Assembly (NCBI RefSeq): GCF_003633685.1
Contig: NZ_RBKT01000001.1
Coordinates: 4,526,001-4,590,000 of the forward strand
Direction of reading: 5' to 3'
Length of the DNA stretch: 64,000 nt
Source of the DNA: Micromonospora pisi
GTDB taxonomy: Bacteria > Actinomycetota > Actinomycetes > Mycobacteriales > Micromonosporaceae
Shown piece by piece: positions 1-9,229 of the stretch. Made by a program: the position numbers and the translations under genes. Numbering within the stretch: the first letter of the stretch is position 1; every line of letters starts with the position of its first letter. Below the pieces are notes generated by a model. That model was not told the origin of the DNA, ran no database searches, and was given only the letters and a program-made list of their open reading frames with translations.

Positions 1-127
1 ATTCACGATATGTGACGACCGTGATGAATGGGTCGACTGTCCATTTGCGAGGCATGGTGAACCGGTTAGCCAACCGGTCCGTGATCTCTTATGCTCAGCC
101 GCCCCCCTCTCAGAACGGTCAGGATCA

Positions 128-529
128 GTGCAGCGTGAACTTTCGGTGCCAGAGCGACTCGGCCTCTTCGGTGTGGCCGTCGCTGCGGCGGCGGCGATCT
201 GGCCGCCGCTGACCGGTGCCACCGGGCTGGCCGCGCCATGCCTACTGCGCTGGCTCACCGGTGTGCCCTGTCCGGGTTGCGGTCTCACCACGGCCTCGGT
301 CGCCCTGGTCCACGGTGACGTGATCGGTGCACTCCGGGCCAATCCGGTGATCTTCGGTCTCGCCGCGCTGGCGGTGGCCGTGGGTCCGATGCTCGGGCTC
401 AGGGCGGTCGGTCTGCTCCGTGCGCCGGTCGCCTGGTCGTCCCGGGCACGCCGGGCAACGGGTTGGGGGGCGGCTCTGCTCGCCCTGGCGAGCTGGGCTT
501 TCCAGTTGATTCGGCTCGGCGTCGGCTGA
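128..529 (+). CDS. DUF2752 family membrane protein
   Basis: 133-residue protein with about three hydrophobic segments (roughly residues 12-32, 70-90 and 105-128). It carries the DUF2752 signature: a CPGCGLTT motif near residue 57 followed by an ALRANP-type motif near residue 75. The family consists of small integral membrane proteins of unknown function common in actinobacteria and Bacteroidetes. The GTG start at 128 has an AGGA stretch just upstream. It is followed 27 bp later by an RDD membrane protein on the same strand, so the two are probably co-transcribed. The family call is firm; the function is unknown. Confidence 0.85.
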   Translation: MQRELSVPERLGLFGVAVAAAAAIWPPLTGATGLAAPCLLRWLTGVPCPGCGLTTASVALVHGDVIGALRANPVIFGLAALAVAVGPMLGLRAVGLLRAPVAWSSRARRATGWGAALLALASWAFQLIRLGVG

Positions 530-556
530 GCATCCTCCTCAAGGAGTACACCCCTG

Positions 557-976
557 ATGTTTGCCAACTGGATCACGCGGGTCGGCGCGTACCTCGTCGA
601 CAGCCTGATCGCCGCACCCTTCGCCATCCTCGCTGCCGTGCTCGGCGGCCCGGGCACCGACGCCGAGACCGGACTCCCCACCGGCCCGGGCCCGCTCTAC
701 TGGGTCTTCATCGTGCTCGCCATCGCGCTGTCCGGTTACAACCGCTGGTTCCAGGCGGGCAAGACCGGCCAGAGCTGGGGCAAGAAGGCGCTCGGCATCC
801 GCCTCGTCGACGAGGTCTCCGGTCAGCCGATCGGCGCCGGCAAGGCGTTCCTGCGCGACCTCGCGCACTTCATCGACTCCATCATCTGCTTCATCGGTTT
901 CCTCTTCCCGCTCTGGGACAGCAAGCGGCAGACCCTCGCTGACAAGATCGTCAAGACGGTCGTGGTGAAGGGCTGA
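557..976 (+). CDS. RDD family membrane protein
   Basis: 139 residues with an N-terminal RVGAYLVDSLIA stretch, the Arg-Asp-rich entry typical of RDD proteins. Hydrophobic segments lie near residues 13-32 and 48-65, with a third around 105-120, and a GKKALGIRLVDE motif is near residue 73. RDD proteins are small multi-pass membrane proteins; some have been linked to ion or Na+/H+ transport, but the substrate here cannot be read from sequence. A strong hairpin follows the stop at 1028-1066. In many actinobacteria dnaX occupies the position upstream of ybaB; here this gene does. Confidence 0.85.
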   Translation: MFANWITRVGAYLVDSLIAAPFAILAAVLGGPGTDAETGLPTGPGPLYWVFIVLAIALSGYNRWFQAGKTGQSWGKKALGIRLVDEVSGQPIGAGKAFLRDLAHFIDSIICFIGFLFPLWDSKRQTLADKIVKTVVVKG

Positions 977-1027
977 TTGCCCTCGGGTGGTCATGGGTGC
1001 GGTAGATCGCCCGTGATCGCCGGTAAC

Positions 1028-1066
1028 GGCCATGTCCCGTCGACAAGTGATCGGCGGGACATGGCC
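1028..1066. terminator. Perfect 12-bp stem hairpin after the RDD gene
   Basis: GGCCATGTCCCG at 1028-1039 is an exact inverted repeat of CGGGACATGGCC at 1055-1066, with a 15-nt loop. It lies between the RDD stop (976) and ybaB (1108). It is most simply a factor-independent terminator or 3' mRNA stabiliser; no U-tract follows, as is common in actinobacteria. An operator for ybaB-recR is possible. Confidence 0.55.
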
Positions 1067-1107
1067 TAGGCTGGGCTGGTCCGTTTTCGTTCTTCCGAGG
1101 AGTCGCC

Positions 1108-1440
1108 GTGCGTCCGGGTGGACAGCCCAATATGCAGCAGATGTTGAAGCAGGCGCAGAAGATGCAGCAGCAGCTCGCGGTGGCGCAGGCGGAGCTGGCT
1201 GAGGCCGTACTGACCGGCACCGCCGGCGGTGGCCTGGTCACCGTCACGATCACCGGCGCCGGCGAGATCACCGCCGTCAAGATCGACCCCAAGGCGGTCG
1301 ACCCGGAGGACGTGGAGACGCTGGAAGACCTGGTGCTGGCCGCCGTGCACAACGCCAGCGAGGCGGTTCGCAAGCTGACCGAGGAGAAGATGGGCCCGGT
1401 CACCGGCGGCATGGGCGGCCTCGGCCTGCCCGGTTTCTGA
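1108..1440 (+). CDS. ybaB: YbaB/EbfC family nucleoid-associated protein
   Basis: 110-residue homologue of YbaB/EbfC, a small dimeric nucleoid-associated DNA-binding protein. The N-terminus is a Gln/Met-rich helix ([19 protein letters not shown]), followed by the family beta core ([20 protein letters not shown] near residues 40-58) and a C-terminal helix that packs in the dimer. The GTG start is preceded by a CGAGGAG ribosome-binding site. recR begins 10 bp after its stop. The ybaB-recR pairing is conserved across bacteria and supports both calls. Confidence 0.95.
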   Translation: MRPGGQPNMQQMLKQAQKMQQQLAVAQAELAEAVLTGTAGGGLVTVTITGAGEITAVKIDPKAVDPEDVETLEDLVLAAVHNASEAVRKLTEEKMGPVTGGMGGLGLPGF

Positions 1441-1450
1441 GTCCCCCGAG

Positions 1451-2044
1451 ATGTACGAAGGTGCGATCCAGGACCTGATCGACGAGTTGGGGCGACTGCC
1501 GGGTGTGGGCCCGAAGAGCGCCCAGCGGATCGCGTTCCATGTGCTGTCGGCCGACCCGGCCGACGTCACCCGGCTGGCGACGGCGCTGCGCAAGGTCAAG
1601 GAGCTGGTGCGCTTCTGCACCAGTTGCTTCAACGTGGCCGAGTCCGAGCAGTGCCGGATCTGTCGTGACCCGCGCCGCGGCGTCGAGGTGCTCTGCGTGG
1701 TCGAGGAGCCGAAGGACGTGGTCGCGATCGAGCGGACCGGGGAGTTCCGGGGCCGCTACCACGTGCTCGGCGGCGCGATCAATCCACTCGAGGGAATCGG
1801 CCCGGACAATCTGCGCATCCGCGAGCTGATGGCCCGTCTCGCCGCCGGTGAGGTCAAGGAGCTCATCCTGGCGACCGATCCGAACACCGAGGGTGAGGCC
1901 ACCGCGACCTACCTGGCCCTGTTGGTCAAGCCGATGGGGATCGCGGTCACCCGGCTCGCCAGTGGCCTGCCGGTCGGCGGCGACCTGGAGTACGCCGACG
2001 AGATCACCCTTGGCCGTGCCTTCGCCGGCCGTCGGACCGTCTGA
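1451..2044 (+). CDS. recR: Recombination mediator RecR
   Basis: 197 residues, the normal RecR length. In order it has an N-terminal helix-hairpin-helix ([15 protein letters not shown], about residues 15-29), a Cys4 zinc finger (Cys residues around 56-72), a Toprim domain ([15 protein letters not shown] through [13 protein letters not shown]) and the C-terminal Walker-B-like segment. With RecF and RecO, RecR helps load RecA onto SSB-coated gapped DNA during recombinational repair. It follows ybaB after 10 bp and is almost certainly co-transcribed with it. Confidence 0.97.
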   Translation: MYEGAIQDLIDELGRLPGVGPKSAQRIAFHVLSADPADVTRLATALRKVKELVRFCTSCFNVAESEQCRICRDPRRGVEVLCVVEEPKDVVAIERTGEFRGRYHVLGGAINPLEGIGPDNLRIRELMARLAAGEVKELILATDPNTEGEATATYLALLVKPMGIAVTRLASGLPVGGDLEYADEITLGRAFAGRRTV

Positions 2045-2093
2045 TCGCCTCTGCCGTCACTTCGGCAACACACGTCACGATCCATGTTCGTCG

Positions 2094-2174
2094 ACTCCGG
2101 GGTGCGGCCTTCGCCGTGCCCCGGAGTGTCGAGGCGCTGACTTCCCGCTCAGTCCCCGCGCGCTACGCGGGCTG
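2094..2174. terminator. Two consecutive hairpins downstream of recR
   Basis: The gap 2045-2375 holds no convincing gene. It contains a long hairpin at 2094-2127 (15-bp stem including two G-U pairs; outer arms ACTCCGGGG and CCCCGGAGT) and a second at 2149-2174 (TCAG..CCCGCG paired with CGCGGGCTGA, two-base bulge). Tandem GC-rich hairpins right after recR are likely terminators. The remaining sequence up to 2375 should hold the promoter of the peptide-transport operon, but no clear -10/-35 could be assigned. Confidence 0.5.
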
Positions 2175-2375
2175 ACCGTCGGCTCAGCACCAGGCCGACC
2201 GATGTGACAGCGGTCGTTGAACCGCGTCGCCAGGCGTTATAGATCCTCTTCTAGGTGTCGGCTTGGTAGAGATTCCGATCTGGCCGTTCCGTTCGAGGTC
2301 CTGAGCCCATTAGCCTCCCGCACACGGACCGTGCCAAAACCCCGGCGTTGGTCATGCGCATGACAGAGGTGAGAG

Positions 2376-4055
2376 ATGCAGGCGAGAGGGCTCAGGTCGG
2401 CGATCGCCGTCGCGGCCGTTGCCGTGATGGCCGCCGGCGCGGCGGGATGTGCGGCGAGTGACCGGGACGAGGGTGGAGAGGGAAGCGCCGCTGGTGGCAC
2501 TTTCATCTTCGCTGGTGCCGGTGACCCCAAGAACTTCGACCCGATCTTCAACGATGACGGTGAGTCGTTCCGGCCGGTCCGGCAGATGTTCGAGACGCTG
2601 GTGACCCACAAGCCGGGCACGGCGGAGGTCGTCGGTGGCCTGGCGGAGAGCTGGGAGCACGACGCGACCGGCAAGGTGTGGACGTTCAAGCTCCGCAAGA
2701 ACGTCAAGTTCCACGATGGAACCGCCTTCAACGCTGCCGCGGTCTGCTACAACTTCGACCGCTGGTACAACATGAAGGGCGCCGCGGCGCAGAGCCAGAT
2801 GCTCTACTACCAGGACGTCTTCGGTGGTTTCGCGACCAACGAGGCGGAGACGGCCGGTAAGTCGATCTACGACAAGTGCGAGGCCAAGGACGAGGGCACC
2901 GCCGTCGTCTCGCTGAACACGTACAAGGGTGCGTTCCCGGGTGCCTTCGCGCTCACCTCGCTCTCCATCGCCAGCCCGGACGCGCTGAAGAAGTTCGACG
3001 CCGACAAGGTGACGCAGAACGGCGACTCGTTCGAGTACAGCGCGTTCGCCAACACCAACCCGGTCGGCACCGGCCCGTTCACCTTCGGTGGCTGGGACAA
3101 GGCCAAGAACGAGATCACCCTGAACCGCTACGCGGACTACTGGGGCGACAAGGCCAAGGTCGACAAGGTGATCATCAAGATCATCAAGGACGAGAACACC
3201 CGTAAGCAGGAGCTGCGCGCGGGCACCGTCCAGGGCATCGACTTCCCGGCGCCGTCGGACCGCAAGGCGCTCGAGACCGAGGGCTTCCAGGTCCTCAACC
3301 GCCCGGCCTTCAACATCCTCTACATGGGCATCAACCAGAAGAACAACCCGAAGCTCGCGGACCTGCGGGTGCGTCAGGCGCTCGCCTACGCGCTCAACCG
3401 TGAGCAGCTGGTCCAGACCAAGGCGCCCGGTGGCTCCAGTGTGGCCAGCCAGTTCATGCCCGACACCGTGCTCGGTTACGCGCCGGACGCGCAGAAGTAC
3501 GAGTACAGCCCGGACAAGGCGAAGCAGCTCCTCAAGGAGGCTGGCGCCGAGGGCATGACGCTCAACTTCTACTACCCGCCGGACGTCTCCCGGCCGTACA
3601 TGCCGAGCCCGCAGGAGATTTTCACCGTTCTCGCGAACGACCTCCAGGCCGTCGGCCTCAAGGTCAACGGTGTCTCCCGGCCGTGGAACGGTGGCTTCAA
3701 GGACGACGTGCAGCAGTTCGGTAAGCACGACCTGCACATCCTCGGCTGGACCGGCGACTACAACGACCCGGGCAACTTCGTCGGCACGTTCTTCGGGCGG
3801 CCCAAGCCGGAGTTCGGCGACGAGAAGATGACCGACATGTTCGCCGCCATCACCGCGGCCGACGCGACCGTCGACGAGGCCGGCAAGAAGGCGGCCTGGG
3901 AGCAGGTCAACCGGGACATCGCCAGCAAGTGGCTGCCAGCCATCCCGGTCTGGCACGCGCCGCCGGCGATCGTCGTCACCAAGGACGTCAAGGGCCTGGT
4001 CGCCAGCCCCCTGACGGCCGAGGAGTTCAACACGGTGACTGTTTCGGCCAGCTGA
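2376..4055 (+). CDS. Peptide ABC transporter substrate-binding lipoprotein
   Basis: 559-residue family 5 extracellular solute-binding protein (DppA/OppA type). A type II signal peptide ends in the lipobox AAGC with Cys25 as the expected lipidation site, placing the protein on the outer face of the membrane. The mature part has the family hallmarks FDPIFNDDGES, the ESWEHDATGKVWTFKLR block near residue 90, and LADLRVRQALAYALNRE near residue 328. It captures oligopeptides or similar ligands for the downstream permeases and ATPases. The ATG has a GAGGTGAGAG stretch upstream. It is the first gene of a five-gene operon; the ligand cannot be predicted. Confidence 0.93.
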   Translation: MQARGLRSAIAVAAVAVMAAGAAGCAASDRDEGGEGSAAGGTFIFAGAGDPKNFDPIFNDDGESFRPVRQMFETLVTHKPGTAEVVGGLAESWEHDATGKVWTFKLRKNVKFHDGTAFNAAAVCYNFDRWYNMKGAAAQSQMLYYQDVFGGFATNEAETAGKSIYDKCEAKDEGTAVVSLNTYKGAFPGAFALTSLSIASPDALKKFDADKVTQNGDSFEYSAFANTNPVGTGPFTFGGWDKAKNEITLNRYADYWGDKAKVDKVIIKIIKDENTRKQELRAGTVQGIDFPAPSDRKALETEGFQVLNRPAFNILYMGINQKNNPKLADLRVRQALAYALNREQLVQTKAPGGSSVASQFMPDTVLGYAPDAQKYEYSPDKAKQLLKEAGAEGMTLNFYYPPDVSRPYMPSPQEIFTVLANDLQAVGLKVNGVSRPWNGGFKDDVQQFGKHDLHILGWTGDYNDPGNFVGTFFGRPKPEFGDEKMTDMFAAITAADATVDEAGKKAAWEQVNRDIASKWLPAIPVWHAPPAIVVTKDVKGLVASPLTAEEFNTVTVSAS

Positions 4056-4151
4056 CCCAGCGGTCACCCCGCGTACAGCTGCGGCCCGGGCCGGGCGAAC
4101 CTGTCCGGCTCGGGCCGCGCCTGCGGGTATCGAGAACATGGTGTGTGAGAG

Positions 4152-5159
4152 ATGTTGCGAGTCATAGTCCGCCGCCTGCTACAGCTGGTGGTGACCCTGA
4201 TCGCGCTGACCGCGCTGATCTTCGTCTGGCTCCGGAACCTGCCCGGTGGCCCGGTTGATGCACTGCTCGGTGATCGGGCGACCCCGGAACGACGGGAACT
4301 CCTGATCAAGGCGCTCGGTTACGACCAGCCGATCCTGGTCCAGTACGGCAAGTTCATGCAGAGAATGCTCACCGGCGACTTCGGCAACTCGATCCGTACC
4401 GGTGATCCGGTGCTCGAGGTGCTCGGCCGCGCCTTCCCGGCAACGGTCGAGCTGGCCCTCGCCGCGATGGTGATCGCGGTCGGACTGGGCATCCCCCTCG
4501 GCTACCTGGCCGCCCGGCACCGTGGCCGTACGCTGGACAACCTGACCATCGGCGGAACCCTGCTCGGCATCTCGATTCCGATCTTCTTCCTGGGTTACCT
4601 GCTCAAGGACGTCTTCACCCAGAACATCCACTGGTTCCCGCCGTCCGGCCGGGTCAGCACCGGCCTGGACAACACCAACGTGACCGGGTTCTTCGTGCTC
4701 GACGGGCTGCTCACCCGTGAGTTCGACGCCACGGCGGACGCACTCTGGCACCTGATCCTGCCAGCGGTCACCCTGGCCACCATTCCGCTGGCGGTGATCG
4801 TACGGATCACCCGGGCCAGCGTGCTGGACGTGCTCAACGAGGACTACGTACGGACCGCCGAGGCCAAGGGGTTGCGGCACAGCACGATCCGGGCCCGGCA
4901 CGTGCTGCGCAACGGCCTGCTGCCGGTGGTGACCACGATCGGTCTGCAGACCGGCGCGCTGCTGGCCGGCGCGGTACTGACCGAGAAGGTCTACAACTGG
5001 GGCGGGCTCGGTACGTTGATCACCGACTCGATCACCGGCAGCCGGGACTATCCGGTGTTACAGGCGTTGATCCTGGTCGCCGCCCTGGTCTTCATCGTGG
5101 TCAACCTGCTCGTCGACCTCTCGTACGCGGTCATCGACCCCCGGGTGCGTGTGCGATGA
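4152..5159 (+). CDS. Peptide ABC transporter permease (DppB type)
   Basis: 335-residue inner-membrane permease with the six-helix BPD_transp_1 fold. It starts with the DppB-type N-terminus (MLRVIVRRLLQLVVTLIALT). The coupling (EAA) loop is visible as the segment DYVRTAEAKGLRHSTIRARH near residues 235-254, where the ATPase docks. It partners the permease at 5212. It lies 96 bp downstream of the substrate-binding protein. Confidence 0.93.
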   Translation: MLRVIVRRLLQLVVTLIALTALIFVWLRNLPGGPVDALLGDRATPERRELLIKALGYDQPILVQYGKFMQRMLTGDFGNSIRTGDPVLEVLGRAFPATVELALAAMVIAVGLGIPLGYLAARHRGRTLDNLTIGGTLLGISIPIFFLGYLLKDVFTQNIHWFPPSGRVSTGLDNTNVTGFFVLDGLLTREFDATADALWHLILPAVTLATIPLAVIVRITRASVLDVLNEDYVRTAEAKGLRHSTIRARHVLRNGLLPVVTTIGLQTGALLAGAVLTEKVYNWGGLGTLITDSITGSRDYPVLQALILVAALVFIVVNLLVDLSYAVIDPRVRVR

Positions 5160-5211
5160 GCGGGCAGAACAAGCGAGGCGACGGCGTGAGCGAACGCAGC
5201 GAGGCGGCGGC

Positions 5212-6168
5212 ATGAGCGAGCGGAGTATCAACGTACTGGCCGAGCGGAAGAAGGCTCGGCTGGACGAGTTGGCGAAGTCCACCGCGTCCGGCGACGGGGT
5301 GAGCCTGTTCCGCGACACCATGCGCCGGCTCGCCCGCAATCCGGTGGCGATCACCGGTGGCGTCCTGGTCGCCCTCTTCATCCTGGTGGCACTCTTCGCG
5401 CCGCTGATCGCCCCGCACGATCCGGCGCAGCGGTTCGACGAACTGCTCGACCTGATCAGGCCGGGCACGATCCCGGGACCGCAGGACGGCTTCCCGCTGG
5501 GCTCGGACCCGCTCGGGCGTGACTTCGCCTCCCGGCTGATCTACGGCGCCCGGCAGACCCTCTTCGTCGGTGTTGTCGCCACCCTGATCGGTCTCGCCTT
5601 CGGCGTGCTGATCGGCGCGGTCGCGGGCGCCTTCGGCGGTTGGGTCGACGTCGTGCTCATGCGGGTGACCGACGTGATGCTGGCCCTGCCCGGTCTGCTG
5701 CTCGCCATCACCCTGGTCGCGGTGGCCAGCCGGTCCACCCAGTGGACGGTGATCTTCGCGGTCGCCATCGTGAACGTACCGATCTTCGCGCGGTTGCTGC
5801 GTGGCGCGATGCTCGCGCAGCGGGAGAGCGACCACGTACTCGCGGCCCGGGCGCTCGGCGTACGGGAGCGTGCCATCGTGCTGCGGCACATGCTGCCGAA
5901 CTCGTTGACGGCGGTCATCGCACAGGCCACGCTCACCTTCGCCGTCTCCATTCTGGATGCTGCCGCGCTCTCCTTCCTCGGACTGGGCGACCAGGACTTC
6001 AACCGGGCCGAGTGGGGCATGATGCTCGGCGTCGACGGGCAGACGTACTTCGAGACCCGCCCGGAACTGGCCTACTACCCGGCCCTCGCGATCATCATCG
6101 TCGCGCTCGGCTTCACCCTGCTCGGTGAGTCGATCCGCGAGGCGATCGACCCGAAGAACCGGCGGTGA
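5212..6168 (+). CDS. Peptide ABC transporter permease (DppC type)
   Basis: 318-residue partner permease with the OppC N-terminal segment (FRDTMRRLARNPVAITGG) followed by a transmembrane helix, a periplasmic-type loop with the typical FPLGSDPLGRD motif, and the BPD_transp_1 domain. The EAA loop LAARALGVRERAIVLRHML lies near residue 210. The ATG at 5212 is preferred over in-frame starts from 5149, because it gives the family-typical N-terminus and avoids overlap with dppB. Imports peptides together with the neighbouring subunits. Confidence 0.93.
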   Translation: MSERSINVLAERKKARLDELAKSTASGDGVSLFRDTMRRLARNPVAITGGVLVALFILVALFAPLIAPHDPAQRFDELLDLIRPGTIPGPQDGFPLGSDPLGRDFASRLIYGARQTLFVGVVATLIGLAFGVLIGAVAGAFGGWVDVVLMRVTDVMLALPGLLLAITLVAVASRSTQWTVIFAVAIVNVPIFARLLRGAMLAQRESDHVLAARALGVRERAIVLRHMLPNSLTAVIAQATLTFAVSILDAAALSFLGLGDQDFNRAEWGMMLGVDGQTYFETRPELAYYPALAIIIVALGFTLLGESIREAIDPKNRR

Positions 6169-6256
6169 TCGTGATGGTTCCGCGCGCACACCGGGCCGGT
6201 TCGCACGTACGCCGGGTCGATTCGCCCCGGTACCACGGGGAAGAGAGGGGGGCGGC

Positions 6257-7236
<980 letters not shown>

Positions 7237-7240
<4 letters not shown>

Positions 7241-8400
7241 CCGAGTCCACCGCAGAGGTGTCCGAGTCGACCGCCCAGACCCCCGCGCCGAGGCCGGTGC
7301 CGGAGGCCGGGGCGAAGACGCCGCTGGTCGAGTTGCGCGACCTGAAGGTGCACTTCCCGATCAAGAGCGGCGTGCTCTTCGACCGCACCGTCGGGTACGT
7401 CTACGCGGTCGACGGGGTCTCCCTGTCGATCAGGGCGGGGGAGACGTACGGCCTGGTCGGCGAGTCCGGCTGTGGCAAGTCGACCCTCGGCCGAGGTCTG
7501 CTGCGGCTGGTCGAACCGACCGACGGAGAGATTGTCTTCGACGGCACCGACGTTCGCTCGCTCAAGGGCGAGGCGATGCGTCTGGCTCGTCGCCGGATGC
7601 AGATGATCTTCCAGGACCCGCTCTCCAGCCTCGACCCGCGCCAGTCGGTGCAGTCGCTGCTGATCGAAGGGCTCAAGGCGCACGGGCTGGCCAACGACAG
7701 GGCCGACTCGCTGCGCCGGCTCCGGGAGACCCTGGACGCCGTCGGGTTGCCCTCCTCCGCGCTGAGGAAGTACCCGCACGAGTTCTCCGGCGGTCAGCGC
7801 CAGCGCATCGGCATCGCCCGTGCGCTGGTGCTCGGACCGGACCTGATCGTCGCCGACGAGCCGGTCTCCGCGCTCGACGTGTCGATCCAGGCGCAGGTGA
7901 TCAACCTGCTGGAGGATCTGCAGAGCGAGCGGGGGCTGACGTACCTGATCATCGCGCACGACCTGGCCGTGGTCCGGCACATCGCCGACACAGTGGGCGT
8001 GATGTACCTCGGTGGACTGGTGGAGGAGGCGTCCAGCGACGACCTCTACCGGGAGCCGCTGCACCCGTACACCAAGGCACTGATGTCCGCGGTGCCGGTG
8101 CCCGACCCGGTGGTGGAGGACCGGCGGGAGCGCATCCTGCTCGCCGGTGACCTGCCCTCGCCGACCAATCCGCCGTCCGGGTGCCGGTTCCACACCCGCT
8201 GTCCGTGGGCGCAGCCGACCCGCTGCCGGGACGAGCGGCCGGCGTTGCGGGAGACCGTCAGCGGGCACAAGGTGGCCTGTCACTTCGCCGAGGAGATCGC
8301 CGCCGGTCGGATCCGGGCCCACGAGGTGGAGCCGGAGCTGGTTCGTCCGACCGACCTGGCCAGCCCCGGCGAAACCGGCGAACTGATCCCCACCGTCTAG
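7237..8400 (+). CDS. Peptide ABC transporter ATP-binding protein (DppF type)
   Basis: 387-residue second ATPase of the peptide importer. Walker [10 protein letters not shown] is near residue 77, signature SGGQRQR near residue 185, Walker [13 protein letters not shown] near residue 204, and His-switch IIAHDLAVV near residue 239. The C-terminal Cys-containing oligopeptide domain ([16 protein letters not shown]) is present. A roughly 30-residue low-complexity N-terminus precedes the ATPase core. The GTG at 7237 overlaps the upstream TGA (GTGA), so translation is coupled to the DppD-type gene. It ends the operon, followed by a strong hairpin at 8429. Confidence 0.93.
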
Positions 8401-8428
8401 TTCGGCACCCACCGCCTGCGGCAGAGGC

Positions 8429-8483
8429 GTGAACAAGGGCCCCTTCCCGTCCGGAAAGAGGATGGGAAGGGGCCCTTGTTCAC
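8429..8483. terminator. 20-bp perfect inverted repeat, bidirectional terminator-type element
   Basis: GTGAACAAGGGCCCCTTCCC at 8429-8448 is an exact inverted repeat of 8464-8483, with a 15-nt loop. It sits between two convergent genes (the peptide-transport ATPase ending at 8400 and the HNH nuclease ending at 8488). Position and symmetry fit a bidirectional terminator. I recall near-identical hairpin cores (AAGGGCCCCTTCC) as frequent in Micromonosporaceae genomes, so it may be a dispersed repeat family; this could not be checked here. Confidence 0.7.
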
Positions 8484-8487
8484 ACTG

Positions 8488-9141
8488 TCAGCAGGTGGCG
8501 AGCATCTCGGTGAGGGTGGACTTCTCGGTCGGGGTGACGGTGAGCTTCCAGTGGTGCTTCACCGCGACCCAGCTCTCGGCGTACGTGCACCAGTAGTCGC
8601 GGTTCGGCGGTTTCCACTCCTCCGGCCCCTGGTCACCCTTGCTCCGGTTGCTGGCCGCCGACACGGCCAGGAGCTGCGGCCGGGTCAGGTCGTTGGCGAA
8701 GTCACCCCGTTCGGCGTCGTTCCACTCGTCCGCACCGGACCGCCACGCGTTCGCGAGCGGCACCATGTGGTCGATGTCGACGCCGGCCGGATCGGTCACC
8801 GTCCGGTTGTCGTAGACGCTGGTCCAGCGGCCACCGACCACGTTGCAGCCGGAAAGCTTGATGTCCTCGCCGTCGCGTTGCAGCACGGTGTCGCGTACGT
8901 CGCAGTTCTTTCCGGCGTCGCGCCAGTGTGGGAAGTGGTCCCGGTCGTACCCCTTCATCGAGCTGGCCTGCGCGACCGTCAGCTGCTCGAGCTGGCTGGA
9001 CGCGTTGCCGGTCCCGGTCGCGCTGGGTTCCGGGGCGGCCGTGCCGGCCGGCCCACAGCCGGCGGCGCCGAGGGCGAGCGCCGCGGCGAGCGCGGCCGAG
9101 GCGAGCTGTCGGGCTCCTGGTCTGGTACGCGGGTACGACAC
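8488..9141 (-). CDS. Secreted HNH (DUF1524-type) endonuclease-like lipoprotein
   Basis: 217 residues. A signal peptide ends in a lipobox-like AAGC near residue 29, and a short Pro/Thr/Ser linker follows. The catalytic region has the GmrSD-C/DUF1524-like HNH pattern: DIDHMVPLANAWRSGADEW near residue 120, then NDLTRPQLLAVSAASNRSKG and PNRDYWCTYAESWVAVK. This matches the abundant family of exported actinobacterial HNH proteins. The GTG at 9141 is chosen because it begins the signal peptide directly. It is divergent from the MFS gene. The true substrate is unknown; extracellular nucleic-acid scavenging is a guess. Confidence 0.85.
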   Translation of the reverse strand: MSYPRTRPGARQLASAALAAALALGAAGCGPAGTAAPEPSATGTGNASSQLEQLTVAQASSMKGYDRDHFPHWRDAGKNCDVRDTVLQRDGEDIKLSGCNVVGGRWTSVYDNRTVTDPAGVDIDHMVPLANAWRSGADEWNDAERGDFANDLTRPQLLAVSAASNRSKGDQGPEEWKPPNRDYWCTYAESWVAVKHHWKLTVTPTEKSTLTEMLATC

Positions 9142-9229
9142 CAGCCAAGCTTGCGGTCTGTACGGGGTATCCGCACAGTATCCGGTAGAGGTTTCGGCGT
9201 TTCGTGACATTCGCCGTATCGCGCGAGGC

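Noticed and set aside
2352-4139. 595-codon minus-strand frame over the substrate-binding protein gene
   Set aside because: It is the antisense shadow of a well-matched lipoprotein gene; composition is typical of high-GC mirror frames (Leu/Val/Arg/Asp-rich without motifs).
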